The notes: generated by a model not told the origin, from the letters alone. Positions 32,252 through 40,409 are shown, counted from the stretch's first letter. The stretch is DNA of 64,000 bases from JAXDJH01 sp034663635 (GCA_034663635.1 JAXDJH010000017.1:1-64000); one strand, 5' to 3'. Numbers and translations: made by a program.

Positions 32252-33109
32252 GTGGCCACCGTCTCCGACGTCGGACGCGAGCTCGTCCCCGTACTCGTCT
32301 CCGCGGGCGTGGTTTTTCCGGATGACGAACTGGCATTGATCTTGAAAGCTGCGTCGGGGTTGCCCGCGACCGCCCTCACATCGAACGACGTGCTCGGCCC
32401 TCGAGCAGTTTCGGAAGCACGAAGGATGGTTCGACGGCGCGCCGCGGGTGAGCCTCTGCCGTACGTCATGGGAACGGTTGAGTTCAGAACACTAGAGCTT
32501 GCGATTGGGCCGGGAGCTTTCATCCCTCGAGCGATGACGGGCGCAGTGGTCGACCGGGCGGTGGCTGCACTCCCGCCAGATGGTGTGATCGTCGACATAG
32601 GAACAGGTTGCGGTGCGATCGCTTTCGCGATCGCTGCCGAGCGCCCGGACGTTCAAGTTCTCGCAAGCGACATCTCCGACGAAGCGCTGAAGTGGGCGGC
32701 CGAGAATCGACTCCGAACGGGACTGGAGGTCGGTTTCTTCTTGGGTGATCTCTTCGAGCCGTTTCCTGTCGACGTGCGCGGACGCGTGGACGTTGTGGTT
32801 TCGAACCCTCCACACGTCCCTGCCGGCGCCGGCAGCTCGTTGCCTCGCGATGTGGTTGACCACGAGCCCGGCGTAGCTTTGTTCGCCGGTCCTGATGGGT
32901 TGAGCATCATCAACAGGATCGCCGCCGAGGCGACCAACTGGTTGAGACCCGGAGGTTGGCTCGTTTCCGAGCTAGGGGACTCACAAGGAGAAGATGTGAC
33001 TCGTCATCTCGATTCACTCGGCTATTCGGATATCGCAGTGCATCTGGACGACGCCAGTCGTCGTCGCGTTATCGAAGCGCAATGGAAAGAGGTAGGGCGG
33101 CGGTTGTAG
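32252..33109 (+). CDS. HemK/PrmC-like SAM-dependent methyltransferase
   Basis: A 285-residue protein. Residues 1-90 resemble the PrmC helical domain (AAGEPLPYVMGTVEF), and the catalytic domain has motif I DIGTGCGAIAFAIAAERPD. The catalytic NPPY of glutamine methyltransferases reads NPPH here, and the PRPET-type segment reads PRAMT. It is therefore probably not the release-factor methyltransferase itself. The GTG start lies 8 bases after the reductase stop. The substrate is unknown. Confidence 0.75.
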   Translation: MATVSDVGRELVPVLVSAGVVFPDDELALILKAASGLPATALTSNDVLGPRAVSEARRMVRRRAAGEPLPYVMGTVEFRTLELAIGPGAFIPRAMTGAVVDRAVAALPPDGVIVDIGTGCGAIAFAIAAERPDVQVLASDISDEALKWAAENRLRTGLEVGFFLGDLFEPFPVDVRGRVDVVVSNPPHVPAGAGSSLPRDVVDHEPGVALFAGPDGLSIINRIAAEATNWLRPGGWLVSELGDSQGEDVTRHLDSLGYSDIAVHLDDASRRRVIEAQWKEVGRRL

Positions 33110-33634
33110 TTACCCCTCGTGGAGCTGTTGCTCGGGCACTGGGGGCTCAAGATCCGTTTCATCGGTAAGGCCGAGGCGCTTTCGGGCCGAGAACATGGAG
33201 CCTCGAGCTTCTTCCAGTGGCGCGAATTGCGAAAGTCCGACGCCGGGCATGTCGATGTACACGCACTCGATCTGCCCTCCCCGGAAATAGGTCTCGTGCC
33301 AGAAGCCCGCGCCACCCGGGTTGTCGAGGAAACTCTTCCACCATTCCGCGTGGACGCCCGATCGAGCCCAACGTTCGAGCGAGTCGAAGTCGCGCCAGTA
33401 CTGACGCATCCCGCCATGCGGGGGAAACAAGGAGAAGAGCAGACCCTCGTGTAGCAACAGGCCGTCGGGGTTCTCGTCGACGGACTTCTTGATCTTTGGG
33501 CCGAAGCCGACGAACGTCTTGAACCCGCGCAGGCTATTCGCGCGCATACCGAGATAGATCACAACGAGGTCCGGATACGCGCTCAGGTCAACCGAATTTC
33601 GAACCGGTCGGTTCTTCGCCGTTCGCCCGCGCAT
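33110..33634 (-). CDS. DUF4188 family protein (dimeric alpha-beta barrel)
   Basis: A 174-residue protein. Family blocks are clear: LVVIYLGMRANSLRGFKTF, MRQYWRDFDSLERWARSG, and GAGFWHETYFRGG. DUF4188 proteins belong to the ABM-like monooxygenase fold, and a few are annotated as aldoxime dehydratase-like, without proof. It ends directly against the methyltransferase gene, convergent. Confidence 0.82.
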   Translation of the reverse strand: MRGRTAKNRPVRNSVDLSAYPDLVVIYLGMRANSLRGFKTFVGFGPKIKKSVDENPDGLLLHEGLLFSLFPPHGGMRQYWRDFDSLERWARSGVHAEWWKSFLDNPGGAGFWHETYFRGGQIECVYIDMPGVGLSQFAPLEEARGSMFSARKRLGLTDETDLEPPVPEQQLHEG

Positions 33635-33781
33635 CGTGCCACCCTACTTACATGGACCAGGATCGATCTGGGCCGCTTGCCCTTGCCGCCGAGCTCTGTC
33701 AACGCTGTAGTCACTAGACGGGTGAGGTTCATGAGCGCAGCATGGCAATCGGCGGCAAACAGGCCGTCAGAGGAGGCAGCC

Positions 33782-34267
33782 ATGCGCAGGAAGCTCGAAA
33801 TCTCGATCCTTATGGTCCTTCTGGCGGTCGCCGTTGGAGTCGTCGCGTCGACTGCTGCGAGCGGTCAAACGGTTCTCCACCTCGTAACGGGTTCGAACAG
33901 CGACCTCAAGACAGCTGTGTTCGACGCCGACGGTCGCGGCCTTGGGCTGGGCGATCGCATCGCAGCTCGTGTTCCGCTGCTCGACGAGACCCAGACCGAG
34001 CAACTCGGCACCGCCTACCTGCATTGCGTCGTTCACAAGCGGATCGTCGATCCGGACAAGGGACTGTGGAACTGCAATTACGTGCTTGAGCTCGCGGATG
34101 GTGACCTCATGCTCCAAGGGCTGGATCCGCGAGGTCCCGGCGAATATGAGGTGTCCGTAATCGGCGGTACGGGTGCGTATGCGAACGCACGCGGAGATGC
34201 CACTTTCACCGACGTGGGGATAGATGCCGACGGGTACACGGACATGGTGATCAGGTGGGGCGCGTAG
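33782..34267 (+). CDS. Secreted allene-oxide-cyclase-like barrel protein
   Basis: A 161-residue protein with a signal peptide (about 1-28, AVGVVASTAASGQT). The C-terminal segment VIGGTGAYANARGDATFTD is characteristic of the AOC/dirigent-like beta-barrel superfamily. I set the start at 33782 because AGAGGAGG lies at proper distance; the frame is open upstream to 33677. Bacterial members are mostly uncharacterised and may bind small hydrophobic ligands. Confidence 0.65.
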   Translation: MRRKLEISILMVLLAVAVGVVASTAASGQTVLHLVTGSNSDLKTAVFDADGRGLGLGDRIAARVPLLDETQTEQLGTAYLHCVVHKRIVDPDKGLWNCNYVLELADGDLMLQGLDPRGPGEYEVSVIGGTGAYANARGDATFTDVGIDADGYTDMVIRWGA

Positions 34268-34335
34268 TCCGACGGTAGGGCCGGCATACATGTCCCCAAC
34301 TTCTCGCACCTAGGGCCTGCTGGAGCCGGGTTGGC

Positions 34336-34896
34336 TCAGAGATGGATGCGGTAGCGGAGGTACACGATGCCGTTGGTGAATCGGCGTTCGTCCATCAACT
34401 CGAGCTCGGCGCGCACGTCCCTCGGCAGGGCCGGCTTGCCCCCACCCACGAGCACGGGATGGATGAACAGGTGGCACTCATCGACCAGCCCGTCCTCGAA
34501 CGCGCGCGCCGCGAGGTTCGCACCGCCCACGGTCAGATCGCCCGCCGCCGACCGCTTCATGTCCCGCACCGAGTCCGGGTCGAAACTGCGTTCGAGCCGG
34601 CTCCTGGCCGTCGACACAGCTTCGAGGGTCGTCGAGTACACGACCTTGTCTCCCGCCTTCCAGGCCTCCGAGAAGTCGGCCATGAGGTCCGACTGCGCGG
34701 CCAGGGTTTCGTCGGTCTCCCAGACCGCCATCATCTCGTACAGTCGCCGCCCGTAGAGCCACGTGTCGACAGGGCGTATGAGATCGGTGATGAACGCAAA
34801 CACCTCGTCGCTTGGCTCGGTCCAGTCGAAACTGCCGTGCGCGTCCTCGATGTAGCCGTCGAGAGACACGTTTGTTATGTAGGTGAGCTTCGCCAT
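34336..34896 (-). CDS. RibD_C/dihydrofolate-reductase-like protein, copy 2
   Basis: A 186-residue DHFR-like reductase: TNVSLDGYIEDAHGSFDW at the N-terminus, LYGRRLYEMMAVWE, and GADLTVGGANLAARAF-like sequence (GDLTVGGANLAARAF) near the C-terminus, then HLFIHPVLVGGGKPAL. It lies 12 bases downstream of copy 3 on the same strand, so the two form an operon. The substrate is unknown. Confidence 0.85.
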   Translation of the reverse strand: MAKLTYITNVSLDGYIEDAHGSFDWTEPSDEVFAFITDLIRPVDTWLYGRRLYEMMAVWETDETLAAQSDLMADFSEAWKAGDKVVYSTTLEAVSTARSRLERSFDPDSVRDMKRSAAGDLTVGGANLAARAFEDGLVDECHLFIHPVLVGGGKPALPRDVRAELELMDERRFTNGIVYLRYRIHL

Positions 34897-34908
34897 CTCC
34901 CTACACCG

Positions 34909-35514
34909 TCAAGCTGTGGGGTCGAGCGGTGGGTGTTCGAGGACGCGAGGCCGGTACTCGACCAGCTGGATGCGGCCGTCGAAGGTCCGGCTGTCGGTCA
35001 TCTCGAGGGCGACGTCGGGATAGCCGTCGTAGATGCGTTCTGCTCCCGTGGCGCCGGTTATCACGGGGAACATCACAACGCGGAAGCGATCGACCAGTCC
35101 GTCTCGCAGTAACGCCCGGCAAAGAGTGAGGCTGCCGATCGTGCTCATGACACCCACGCCGTCACTTTTCATCTCCCGGACAGCTTCAACCGCGTCGCCG
35201 CGCACAAGCGTGGCGTTGGCCCACGTGAGCGGCTCCTCGAGCGACGTGGAGAACACCACTTTCGTCGCGCGCGTGAGTTCGTCGACGGAGGCTTCCTCGT
35301 CGGCGTTGAACTCGTCCGTTCCCGCTGGGGTTTCGCCGGCAGCGAAGCCCGACATCAATCGGTACGTGTTCGCTCCCATCAAGTACGTGACTTCGGGTTG
35401 TTCGCCGAGCCAAGAGAGGTACTCAGGCCCTTGTAGACCCCAGAAGCCGGGCCAACCCTCCCCCGATGCGTAACCGTCGAGGGATGTGATGAAGTCGACG
35501 AGGAGTTCGCGCAT
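34909..35514 (-). CDS. RibD_C/dihydrofolate-reductase-like protein, copy 3
   Basis: A 201-residue relative of copies 1 and 2: DFITSLDGYASGEGWPGFW, YLMGANTYRLMSGF, and MSTIGSLTLCRALLRDGLVD. The ATG at 35514 has GGAGAGGA just upstream; the longer open frame to 35664 has no such support. It is sequence-divergent from copy 2 although the two are adjacent, so this is an old duplication or separate acquisitions. Confidence 0.82.
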   Translation of the reverse strand: MRELLVDFITSLDGYASGEGWPGFWGLQGPEYLSWLGEQPEVTYLMGANTYRLMSGFAAGETPAGTDEFNADEEASVDELTRATKVVFSTSLEEPLTWANATLVRGDAVEAVREMKSDGVGVMSTIGSLTLCRALLRDGLVDRFRVVMFPVITGATGAERIYDGYPDVALEMTDSRTFDGRIQLVEYRPRVLEHPPLDPTA

Positions 35515-35528
35515 GTTGTCCTCTCCTT

Positions 35529-36167
35529 CTATGAGATTTCCGGAACTCCGCCAGAGAGGGGAGTACTGGTCGAATTCAACTTGGCGCGGGTGAAGAGTCC
35601 GACTACTACCCCAAGTAGTGCCGCCACGACTCCGATCCATACCGGGGTACCAGTGTTGGGGCATAGTCGAACGAGAACGGAGCCATCGGGCTGGGGGATC
35701 GGATCACAGCGGGGGTCGTGCGTCGCCGTAGCCCAGATGAAGAACGTAGCCACATAGGCGACAGTGGCTCCAGCGAAACCCGCGAACGCAGCACCCTCGG
35801 CCGCGTGGCGCGCCCACGTCGCCCTGGGAAGGTGCAGCAAGTAGCCCGCGCCGGCACCGACAGCCGGCAACCCGAACAGAAGTAAGAAGACCCATGGCGG
35901 CTGGACGGAACCTGTGGACGCGTTGTCACGTAGCCACATGCCGGCGGCGAGGCCAACGATGGCGCCGAGGATCGCGATTGGGAAGCGCCACAGCACCGTG
36001 AGCCCGAGGAGCGCTCCGATCGCGACACCGACCACGATGATCACAGGCGTGGCGTCGTTACCCCCGTCTGAGGCTATGTGGAGCCCGGCGCTGGTATCGA
36101 TCAACCCAAGGGTCGAGAAGGCCAAGCCGGCGACGGCTCCTAACGTTGCTCCGATGGCGCGTTTCAC
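35529..36167 (-). CDS. Multi-pass membrane protein, unrecognised
   Basis: A 212-residue protein from the GTG at 36167 (MKRAIGATLGAVAG). Six hydrophobic segments rich in Gly, Ala, Val and Leu are visible, with one polar loop between segments 5 and 6 that holds two cysteines (DPRCDPIPQPDGSVLVRLC). The frame is open much further upstream, but that part runs through the tRNA remnant and the cupin gene and looks non-coding. No family recognised. It precedes copy 3 of the reductases by 14 bases. Confidence 0.6.
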   Translation of the reverse strand: MKRAIGATLGAVAGLAFSTLGLIDTSAGLHIASDGGNDATPVIIVVGVAIGALLGLTVLWRFPIAILGAIVGLAAGMWLRDNASTGSVQPPWVFLLLFGLPAVGAGAGYLLHLPRATWARHAAEGAAFAGFAGATVAYVATFFIWATATHDPRCDPIPQPDGSVLVRLCPNTGTPVWIGVVAALLGVVVGLFTRAKLNSTSTPLSGGVPEIS

Positions 36168-36209
36168 CGCTGGAACGTATCTCTTACTTCGGAGTTCCTC
36201 CTGATCGGA

Positions 36210-36282
36210 GTTGCGGTAGCTCAATTGGTAGAGCGCCTTGCGCGGCTCCGCTTGACAGCGGGTTCGCATCTCCCGCCGCACT
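36210..36282 (+). pseudogene. Degenerate tRNA gene
   Basis: The D-arm region 36213-36234 is identical over 22 bases to tRNA-Ala at 36731-36752. After it the cloverleaf fails: no 5-bp anticodon stem at the correct place, although TCCGC-TTGACA-GCGGG can form a stem with a 6-base loop holding GAC, and a T-like loop TTCGCAT follows at once. The acceptor GTTGCGG matches CCGCAC only with a bulge. I read it as a decayed tRNA, perhaps once tRNA-Val(GAC), or the remnant of an integration site. Confidence 0.55.
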
Positions 36283-36350
36283 ACACCGCTCGGTAGCCGA
36301 GAATGCGAGCTGACGCTTCGTGAAGGGATGCATACCCGAAGGAGGCCACG

Positions 36351-36689
36351 TTGAGTGATCCCACACGGACAGATCCGGATAAGTACGTCCCAATCTTTGA
36401 GAACGATCGCGTTCGAGTCCTGGAGTACCGAGATACTCCCGGCGCGCAGACCCAACCACACGCTCACCCCGACAGCGTGATGATCACGCTTAGTGGGTTC
36501 GACCGTCGCTTGTCTATTGATGGTGACAGCCGCGACGTGACGCTCGAGCCGCACGTGGTTCGTTGGCTCGATGCTCAGACGCACCAAGGCGAGAACATCG
36601 GCTCAACCGAGACGCATGTGATCTTTGTGGAGCTGAAGGAGGCGTCACTGCCTGGGCGCAGAGAGGAAACGCTCGGTCCGACCGGCTGA
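36351..36689 (+). CDS. Small cupin-domain protein
   Basis: A 112-residue single-domain cupin. The motif 1 region reads TQPHAHPDSVMITLSG, with histidines that could bind a metal, and motif 2 is ENIGSTETHVIFVELK. The TTG start at 36351 has GGAGG nearby. It lies between the tRNA remnant and tRNA-Ala. The substrate is unknown. Confidence 0.75.
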   Translation: MSDPTRTDPDKYVPIFENDRVRVLEYRDTPGAQTQPHAHPDSVMITLSGFDRRLSIDGDSRDVTLEPHVVRWLDAQTHQGENIGSTETHVIFVELKEASLPGRREETLGPTG

Positions 36690-36727
36690 CCCCTCGGGCG
36701 TTTGCGCAGCTAGACTGCTGTTTCGAT

Positions 36728-36800
36728 GGGGCGGTAGCTCAATTGGTAGAGCACCTGCTTTGCAAGCAGGAGGTCGTCGGTTCGATCCCGATCCGCTCCA
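36728..36800 (+). tRNA. tRNA-Ala (anticodon TGC)
   Basis: A 73-base cloverleaf: acceptor GGGGCGG/CCGCTCC with one G-U pair, D arm GCTC/GAGC, anticodon arm CCTGC-TTTGCAA-GCAGG, T arm GTCGG-TTCGATC-CCGAT. CCA is not encoded. Its 5' part is repeated in the tRNA remnant 518 bases upstream. Confidence 0.97.
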
Positions 36801-36984
36801 CTCCACGCCGTGACGCTTCGGCTTCTGCACGAATAGCCGGGTTTTCGGACGTCCGTAAATAGACAATCCGAGCGCATGCCTTACCTGTTGCGCCCTTTGC
36901 TCGGCTTCTTTCCTTACGTAGTGCTATCCGGCCCCCACCCTCGCACCCTGATATCGGCGCGGCGAAAAAGGTTCAGGAGGGCGA

Positions 36985-38118
36985 ATGCGATTTAGGGGCA
37001 TCGTCGCGGTTGCGACCGCGGTCTTAATGGCTGCGGGACCGGCGGCTGCTTGCCAGAAGAACCATCTACATAGACGAGTGGCTCAAGCGCGGGCAACGGC
37101 CTGGCAACGAGTTCTGACGGCCGGCGTCGAATGGCCGACAAGGACCGCGCGATCCGAGCCCGCACCGATCACGTTGGTCGAGCGCGACGTGGACCTTTCC
37201 GCGTACAAGGGCGTTGCGGCATGGGTGGACATTTTTGATGCGGGTCCTTGGGCCCACCCCGCGCGGATGGTTCGCCGCCTCAACAAGCGCGGAGTCGAGG
37301 CGATATTCGTGCAGACATCGACCTACGGTCGGACGAAACCACTGCTTCATGCTCATGAGCTCTCGACGATGCTCAAAGTCGCTCACAACAACGACATGCA
37401 GTTGGTCGCCTGGTACGTCCCGTCATTCGCCAAGATGGATGTCGACCTCCGCCGGTCGATGGACGCGGTCAGGTTTCGTTCGGAGACCGGCCAGCAGTTC
37501 GACGGTTTCGCTCTGGATATCGAGTCGACGGTTGTCGGCAACATCGCTCGCAGAAACGAACGCCTGCTGCGCCTGTCGGACAAGATCCGTGCTCGCGTCG
37601 GCAACTCCTATCCCTTGGGCGCGATCACTCCGGATCCACAAGCGTCTCTATATTGGCCCGGGTTCCCGTGGAAGACGATCAGTGAGAAGTACGACGCAAT
37701 CGTTCCCATGGCGTATTTCTCGTTCTTCACGAGCGGTTACGACGGGGTCCGCCGATACATGAAGCGCGATATCAAGCACATCCGTGAAGTGACGGAGAAC
37801 CCCGATGTCGCCATCCATGTCATCGGCGGCATCGCGGATGATGCAAAGCCTCGAGAGGTGCGCGGCTTCGTTCACGCGAGCAAGCAGCATGACGTTCTCG
37901 GCGCGAGCCTTTACGACTCGCCGATCACGAGTCCCGCGAGTTGGCGGATCCTCAAGGCGTTCAACCGAAGCGGACCGATCACGGCCAAACGCGCGGACAA
38001 CTCCGGATCTAACGAAGCTCGAGATGCAGACGGTGGAGCGAACAAGCGACAGGAAAAGAAGAAGAACGAGAAACGCGGGAAGCGAGATAATAAGAAGAAC
38101 TCGCGAACCAAGCGCTAA
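36985..38118 (+). CDS. Secreted glycoside-hydrolase-like TIM-barrel protein
   Basis: A 377-residue exported protein (signal peptide about 1-22, PAAACQK). The body alternates strands and helices like a TIM barrel: AAWVDIFDAG, GVEAIFVQTSTYG, LVAWYVPSFAKMD, FDGFALDIES and AIVPMAYFSFF. The acidic pair in ALDIES resembles active-site strands of glycosidase superfamilies. The last 45 residues are strongly basic (KRQEKKKNEKRGKRDNKK), perhaps binding anionic wall polymers. GGAGGG precedes the start. The exact family is not recognised. Confidence 0.6.
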   Translation: MRFRGIVAVATAVLMAAGPAAACQKNHLHRRVAQARATAWQRVLTAGVEWPTRTARSEPAPITLVERDVDLSAYKGVAAWVDIFDAGPWAHPARMVRRLNKRGVEAIFVQTSTYGRTKPLLHAHELSTMLKVAHNNDMQLVAWYVPSFAKMDVDLRRSMDAVRFRSETGQQFDGFALDIESTVVGNIARRNERLLRLSDKIRARVGNSYPLGAITPDPQASLYWPGFPWKTISEKYDAIVPMAYFSFFTSGYDGVRRYMKRDIKHIREVTENPDVAIHVIGGIADDAKPREVRGFVHASKQHDVLGASLYDSPITSPASWRILKAFNRSGPITAKRADNSGSNEARDADGGANKRQEKKKNEKRGKRDNKKNSRTKR

Positions 38119-38657
38119 GGGATCACGTAGTCCTTCGTAGTGGTCATCTGGTCCGCGTAGTAGGTCTGAGGTCCAACATGGACATGCGCGTCGACATCGT
38201 TCTCGCCAGTTCCAGAGATGACCGTTCCTCGCTTCGCACCTATGGTCTTGAGCGGAATCGCGATCATGATGTAGCCATCTGCGTGGTCGTAGGTGCCTGT
38301 CGGGCTCTCGAGTTGCTCGTAGGCCCCACCCTTCTCTTCGAATAGATAGAAGGTTGGCCCGTTCAGGCTCGCCACCGCCTCCGCGACAAATGTGCGTCCC
38401 TTCGAGGTGAACGACCATTCGATCCCGGGAGCTTCGGGGTATCCCCCCACCTGCGGGAACATCCCAGAAACCCCGATCGCCACTTCTAAGGACTTTCCTG
38501 CTCTGGCCACCTGCAGATAGGTGACATCGAGCGCCGGGGGTCCGTCGCCACTCGGGTCGTTGCCAAGCTCCTCGGGGCCGTTGGCGGCGAACGCAGCAGG
38601 GCCGGCCAGTAAGAGGCAGGCGAAAGCGACCAGGAGCAACTTTTTCAAATAGGCCAT
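38115..38657 (-). CDS. Small secreted protein, unrecognised
   Basis: A 180-residue protein with a clear signal peptide (MAYLKKLLLVAFACLLLAGPAAFAANG... cleaved near residue 25; shown here in part). The mature part is beta-rich with no motif I recognise. It resembles extracellular single-domain sandwiches found in secreted actinobacterial proteins. It overlaps the stop of the preceding convergent gene by 4 bases and is divergent from the CopC-like gene 58 bases away. Confidence 0.6.
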   Translation of the reverse strand: MAYLKKLLLVAFACLLLAGPAAFAANGPEELGNDPSGDGPPALDVTYLQVARAGKSLEVAIGVSGMFPQVGGYPEAPGIEWSFTSKGRTFVAEAVASLNGPTFYLFEEKGGAYEQLESPTGTYDHADGYIMIAIPLKTIGAKRGTVISGTGENDVDAHVHVGPQTYYADQMTTTKDYVIP

Positions 38658-38703
38658 ACGCCTTGAGTTCGCTGCCGAGCCAGGGGTTCCTTCGCCTCCG
38701 CCG

Positions 38704-38709
38704 TACCCT
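38704..38709 (+). promoter_or_regulatory. Candidate -10 element for the CopC-like gene
   Basis: TACCCT (TAnnnT) ends 6 bases before the ATG at 38716, and no Shine-Dalgarno site is present. A leaderless transcript is possible. The motif is weak. Confidence 0.25.
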
Positions 38710-38715
38710 TGGGGC

Positions 38716-39477
38716 ATGGCCGCGCGGTTCTACCGGGGCCTCCCGGTCGCCTTGATCGCCTTTGCCCTGACCCTGAGTTGGTCGGCGCCGGCTTCGGCGC
38801 ATGCCGCTTACAAGGACTCTGATCCCGCCGACGAGTCGACGATCTCGAGTTCACCGACTTCTGTTTGGGCCGAGTTCACCGAGCCCGTGTCCGACGCGTC
38901 CACGCTCAAGATCTACGACCCATGCGGAGAGCAAGTGGACGGCGGCGATGTCGAGCGAAGTGGATATCGGATGACCGTATCCATGTCTTCCGACCGGCAG
39001 GGTGAGTTCACGGTTCGTTTCGTAGCCAACTCATCCCTCGACGGCCACACCACGAGTGGAGAGTTCACGTTCACTGCGACGGACGGGGCTCCGTGCGCAC
39101 CACCGGCGGATGAGAAGGACGACACCGGAACGACCAAGCCCGATTCTCCGCGCAACGATCAAGCGGAACAGTCCGACGCAGCCGAGGAGCCGGTCCCCGC
39201 AACCCAAGATGACCCGGTCACGGAGGCCGCCGGTTCCGACAACAATGGCAACACCAGCGCGTCCGACGGAACCAACGGTGGACGCGGAGGCAAGAGCGGT
39301 GGAGACCGCAAGAAAGAGATCCAGCTGGCGGCCGACAAGGAGCCACCGGCCCCCAAAGGTCCGTCTCTGTTCGGTGACATGCCGTGGGGCTCGTTCGGGA
39401 TGGCCCTCGCCTTTGCCCTCGTGATCGGCGCGGCTGGGGGCAAGGTCTACGCCGGGATCATGGGACCGCGCGCCTGA
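38716..39477 (+). CDS. CopC-domain copper-binding protein, membrane-anchored
   Basis: A 253-residue protein. The signal peptide ends SASAHAAYKDSDP, leaving the N-terminal histidine expected for Cu(II) binding in CopC domains. DGHTTSGEF near residue 112 holds the other ligand histidine. A long acidic, low-complexity linker (about residues 125-215) leads to one C-terminal membrane helix (GSFGMALAFALVIGAAGG). The family takes part in copper handling outside the membrane. No CopD-like partner is adjacent. Confidence 0.8.
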   Translation: MAARFYRGLPVALIAFALTLSWSAPASAHAAYKDSDPADESTISSSPTSVWAEFTEPVSDASTLKIYDPCGEQVDGGDVERSGYRMTVSMSSDRQGEFTVRFVANSSLDGHTTSGEFTFTATDGAPCAPPADEKDDTGTTKPDSPRNDQAEQSDAAEEPVPATQDDPVTEAAGSDNNGNTSASDGTNGGRGGKSGGDRKKEIQLAADKEPPAPKGPSLFGDMPWGSFGMALAFALVIGAAGGKVYAGIMGPRA

Positions 39478-39521
39478 AAGCCTTGGGCAACCCAATCAAC
39501 CCCACCGGCGTCTAATCCGGC

Positions 39522-40409
39522 ATGGAGAAGAAAACCGCAACATCACGCCTGGTCCTTTTGATACTCGCTGTCGTCCTCGTGGCCGGCGCTTGTGGTTCCA
39601 ACCCGGAGCCCACGAACGGCACCGGGAGCCAGCCCACGGCAAACGATCCGTCCTCGGAGTCGACCGACGACCCCTTCGTGGAACCCACCGAAGAGCCCGA
39701 GAGCGAGACGACGTTCGTGACGCTCTGGGAGACCGACCGAGAGTTCCTTGCTCCCTCGGTGCGCCCCATAGACAAAACGGAACGCATCGGCACGGCCGCG
39801 CTCGAGCTCTTGATGCAAGGCCCCATCTCCGATGCTCATGGCACCGCGATCCCGGGTGACGTCCAGGTCCTCGGTTTGACCATCGACAACGGCGAAGCAA
39901 CCGTCGATCTCTCATCCGGATTCGAAAGCGGTGGTGGCTCGTTGTCGATGCGGATGCGAGTGGCCCAGGTCGTGTACACGTTGACCGAGTTCCCAACGGT
40001 CAAGACGGTTTTCTTCAAACTCGACGGTCAACCGGTCGAGGCGATCGGCGGCGAAGGCGTGTTCGTCGGCAACGGCGTCGCGAGACGAGACTTCGAGGAC
40101 TTCAGACCGATCATCACCGTCGATTCTCCGGCCCCCGGCGAATCTGTCTCATCGCCGATCCACATCTCGGGTGAGGCGAATGTCTTCGAAGCGAACGTGA
40201 GCATCCAGATCCTCGACGAGAACGGCAAGGTCATCAAAGAGGCGTTCACCACCGCCACCTGCGGCACGGGGTGCTGGGGCACTTACGAGACTGACGTGAA
40301 GTACTCCGTTGACCACACCCAGCAGGGGACCGTCATCGTCTTCGAGTCCTCGGCCGAGGACGGTTCGATGCTTTTCCCCGTGGAAATACCGGTCACGCTC
40401 ACCGCCTAG
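39522..40409 (+). CDS. GerMN-domain lipoprotein with Gmad2 domain, copy 1
   Basis: A 295-residue lipoprotein. The lipobox is LVAGAC (cysteine near residue 25), followed by an acidic Thr/Pro/Glu linker. A GerMN domain occupies about residues 65-185 (AALELLMQGP, TIDNGEATVDLSSGF, VVYTLTEFPTVKTVFFKLDG). A C-terminal Gmad2 immunoglobulin-like domain begins ITVDSPAPGESVSSPIHISG. This domain pair is found in cell-surface proteins of Gram-positive bacteria. A divergent relative is at 53309-54064. Confidence 0.82.
   Translation: MEKKTATSRLVLLILAVVLVAGACGSNPEPTNGTGSQPTANDPSSESTDDPFVEPTEEPESETTFVTLWETDREFLAPSVRPIDKTERIGTAALELLMQGPISDAHGTAIPGDVQVLGLTIDNGEATVDLSSGFESGGGSLSMRMRVAQVVYTLTEFPTVKTVFFKLDGQPVEAIGGEGVFVGNGVARRDFEDFRPIITVDSPAPGESVSSPIHISGEANVFEANVSIQILDENGKVIKEAFTTATCGTGCWGTYETDVKYSVDHTQQGTVIVFESSAEDGSMLFPVEIPVTLTA

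Noticed and set aside
31656..35514. Reading the reductase, methyltransferase and barrel genes as a defined biosynthetic cluster
   Set aside because: Strands alternate, several gene pairs are convergent, and there is no core biosynthetic enzyme, so only a weak association can be claimed.
36168..36587. N-terminal extension of the multi-pass membrane protein
   Set aside because: The extra 140 residues run through the tRNA remnant and antisense to the cupin gene, and membrane-protein character begins only at the GTG at 36167.
36210..36800. Integrated mobile element between the tRNA remnant and tRNA-Ala
   Set aside because: The interval holds only a small cupin gene, with no integrase, and the shared bases are from the tRNA 5' part, not the usual 3' attachment segment.
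37648..38802. 384-residue minus-strand frame crossing the TIM-barrel and small secreted genes
   Set aside because: It overlaps two genes with signal peptides in other frames and reads as arginine-rich low-complexity sequence.
40373..40390. Possible parS-like site TTTTCCCCGTGGAAATA
   Set aside because: The CACGTG core is broken, arms are imperfect, and it lies inside a lipoprotein coding region.
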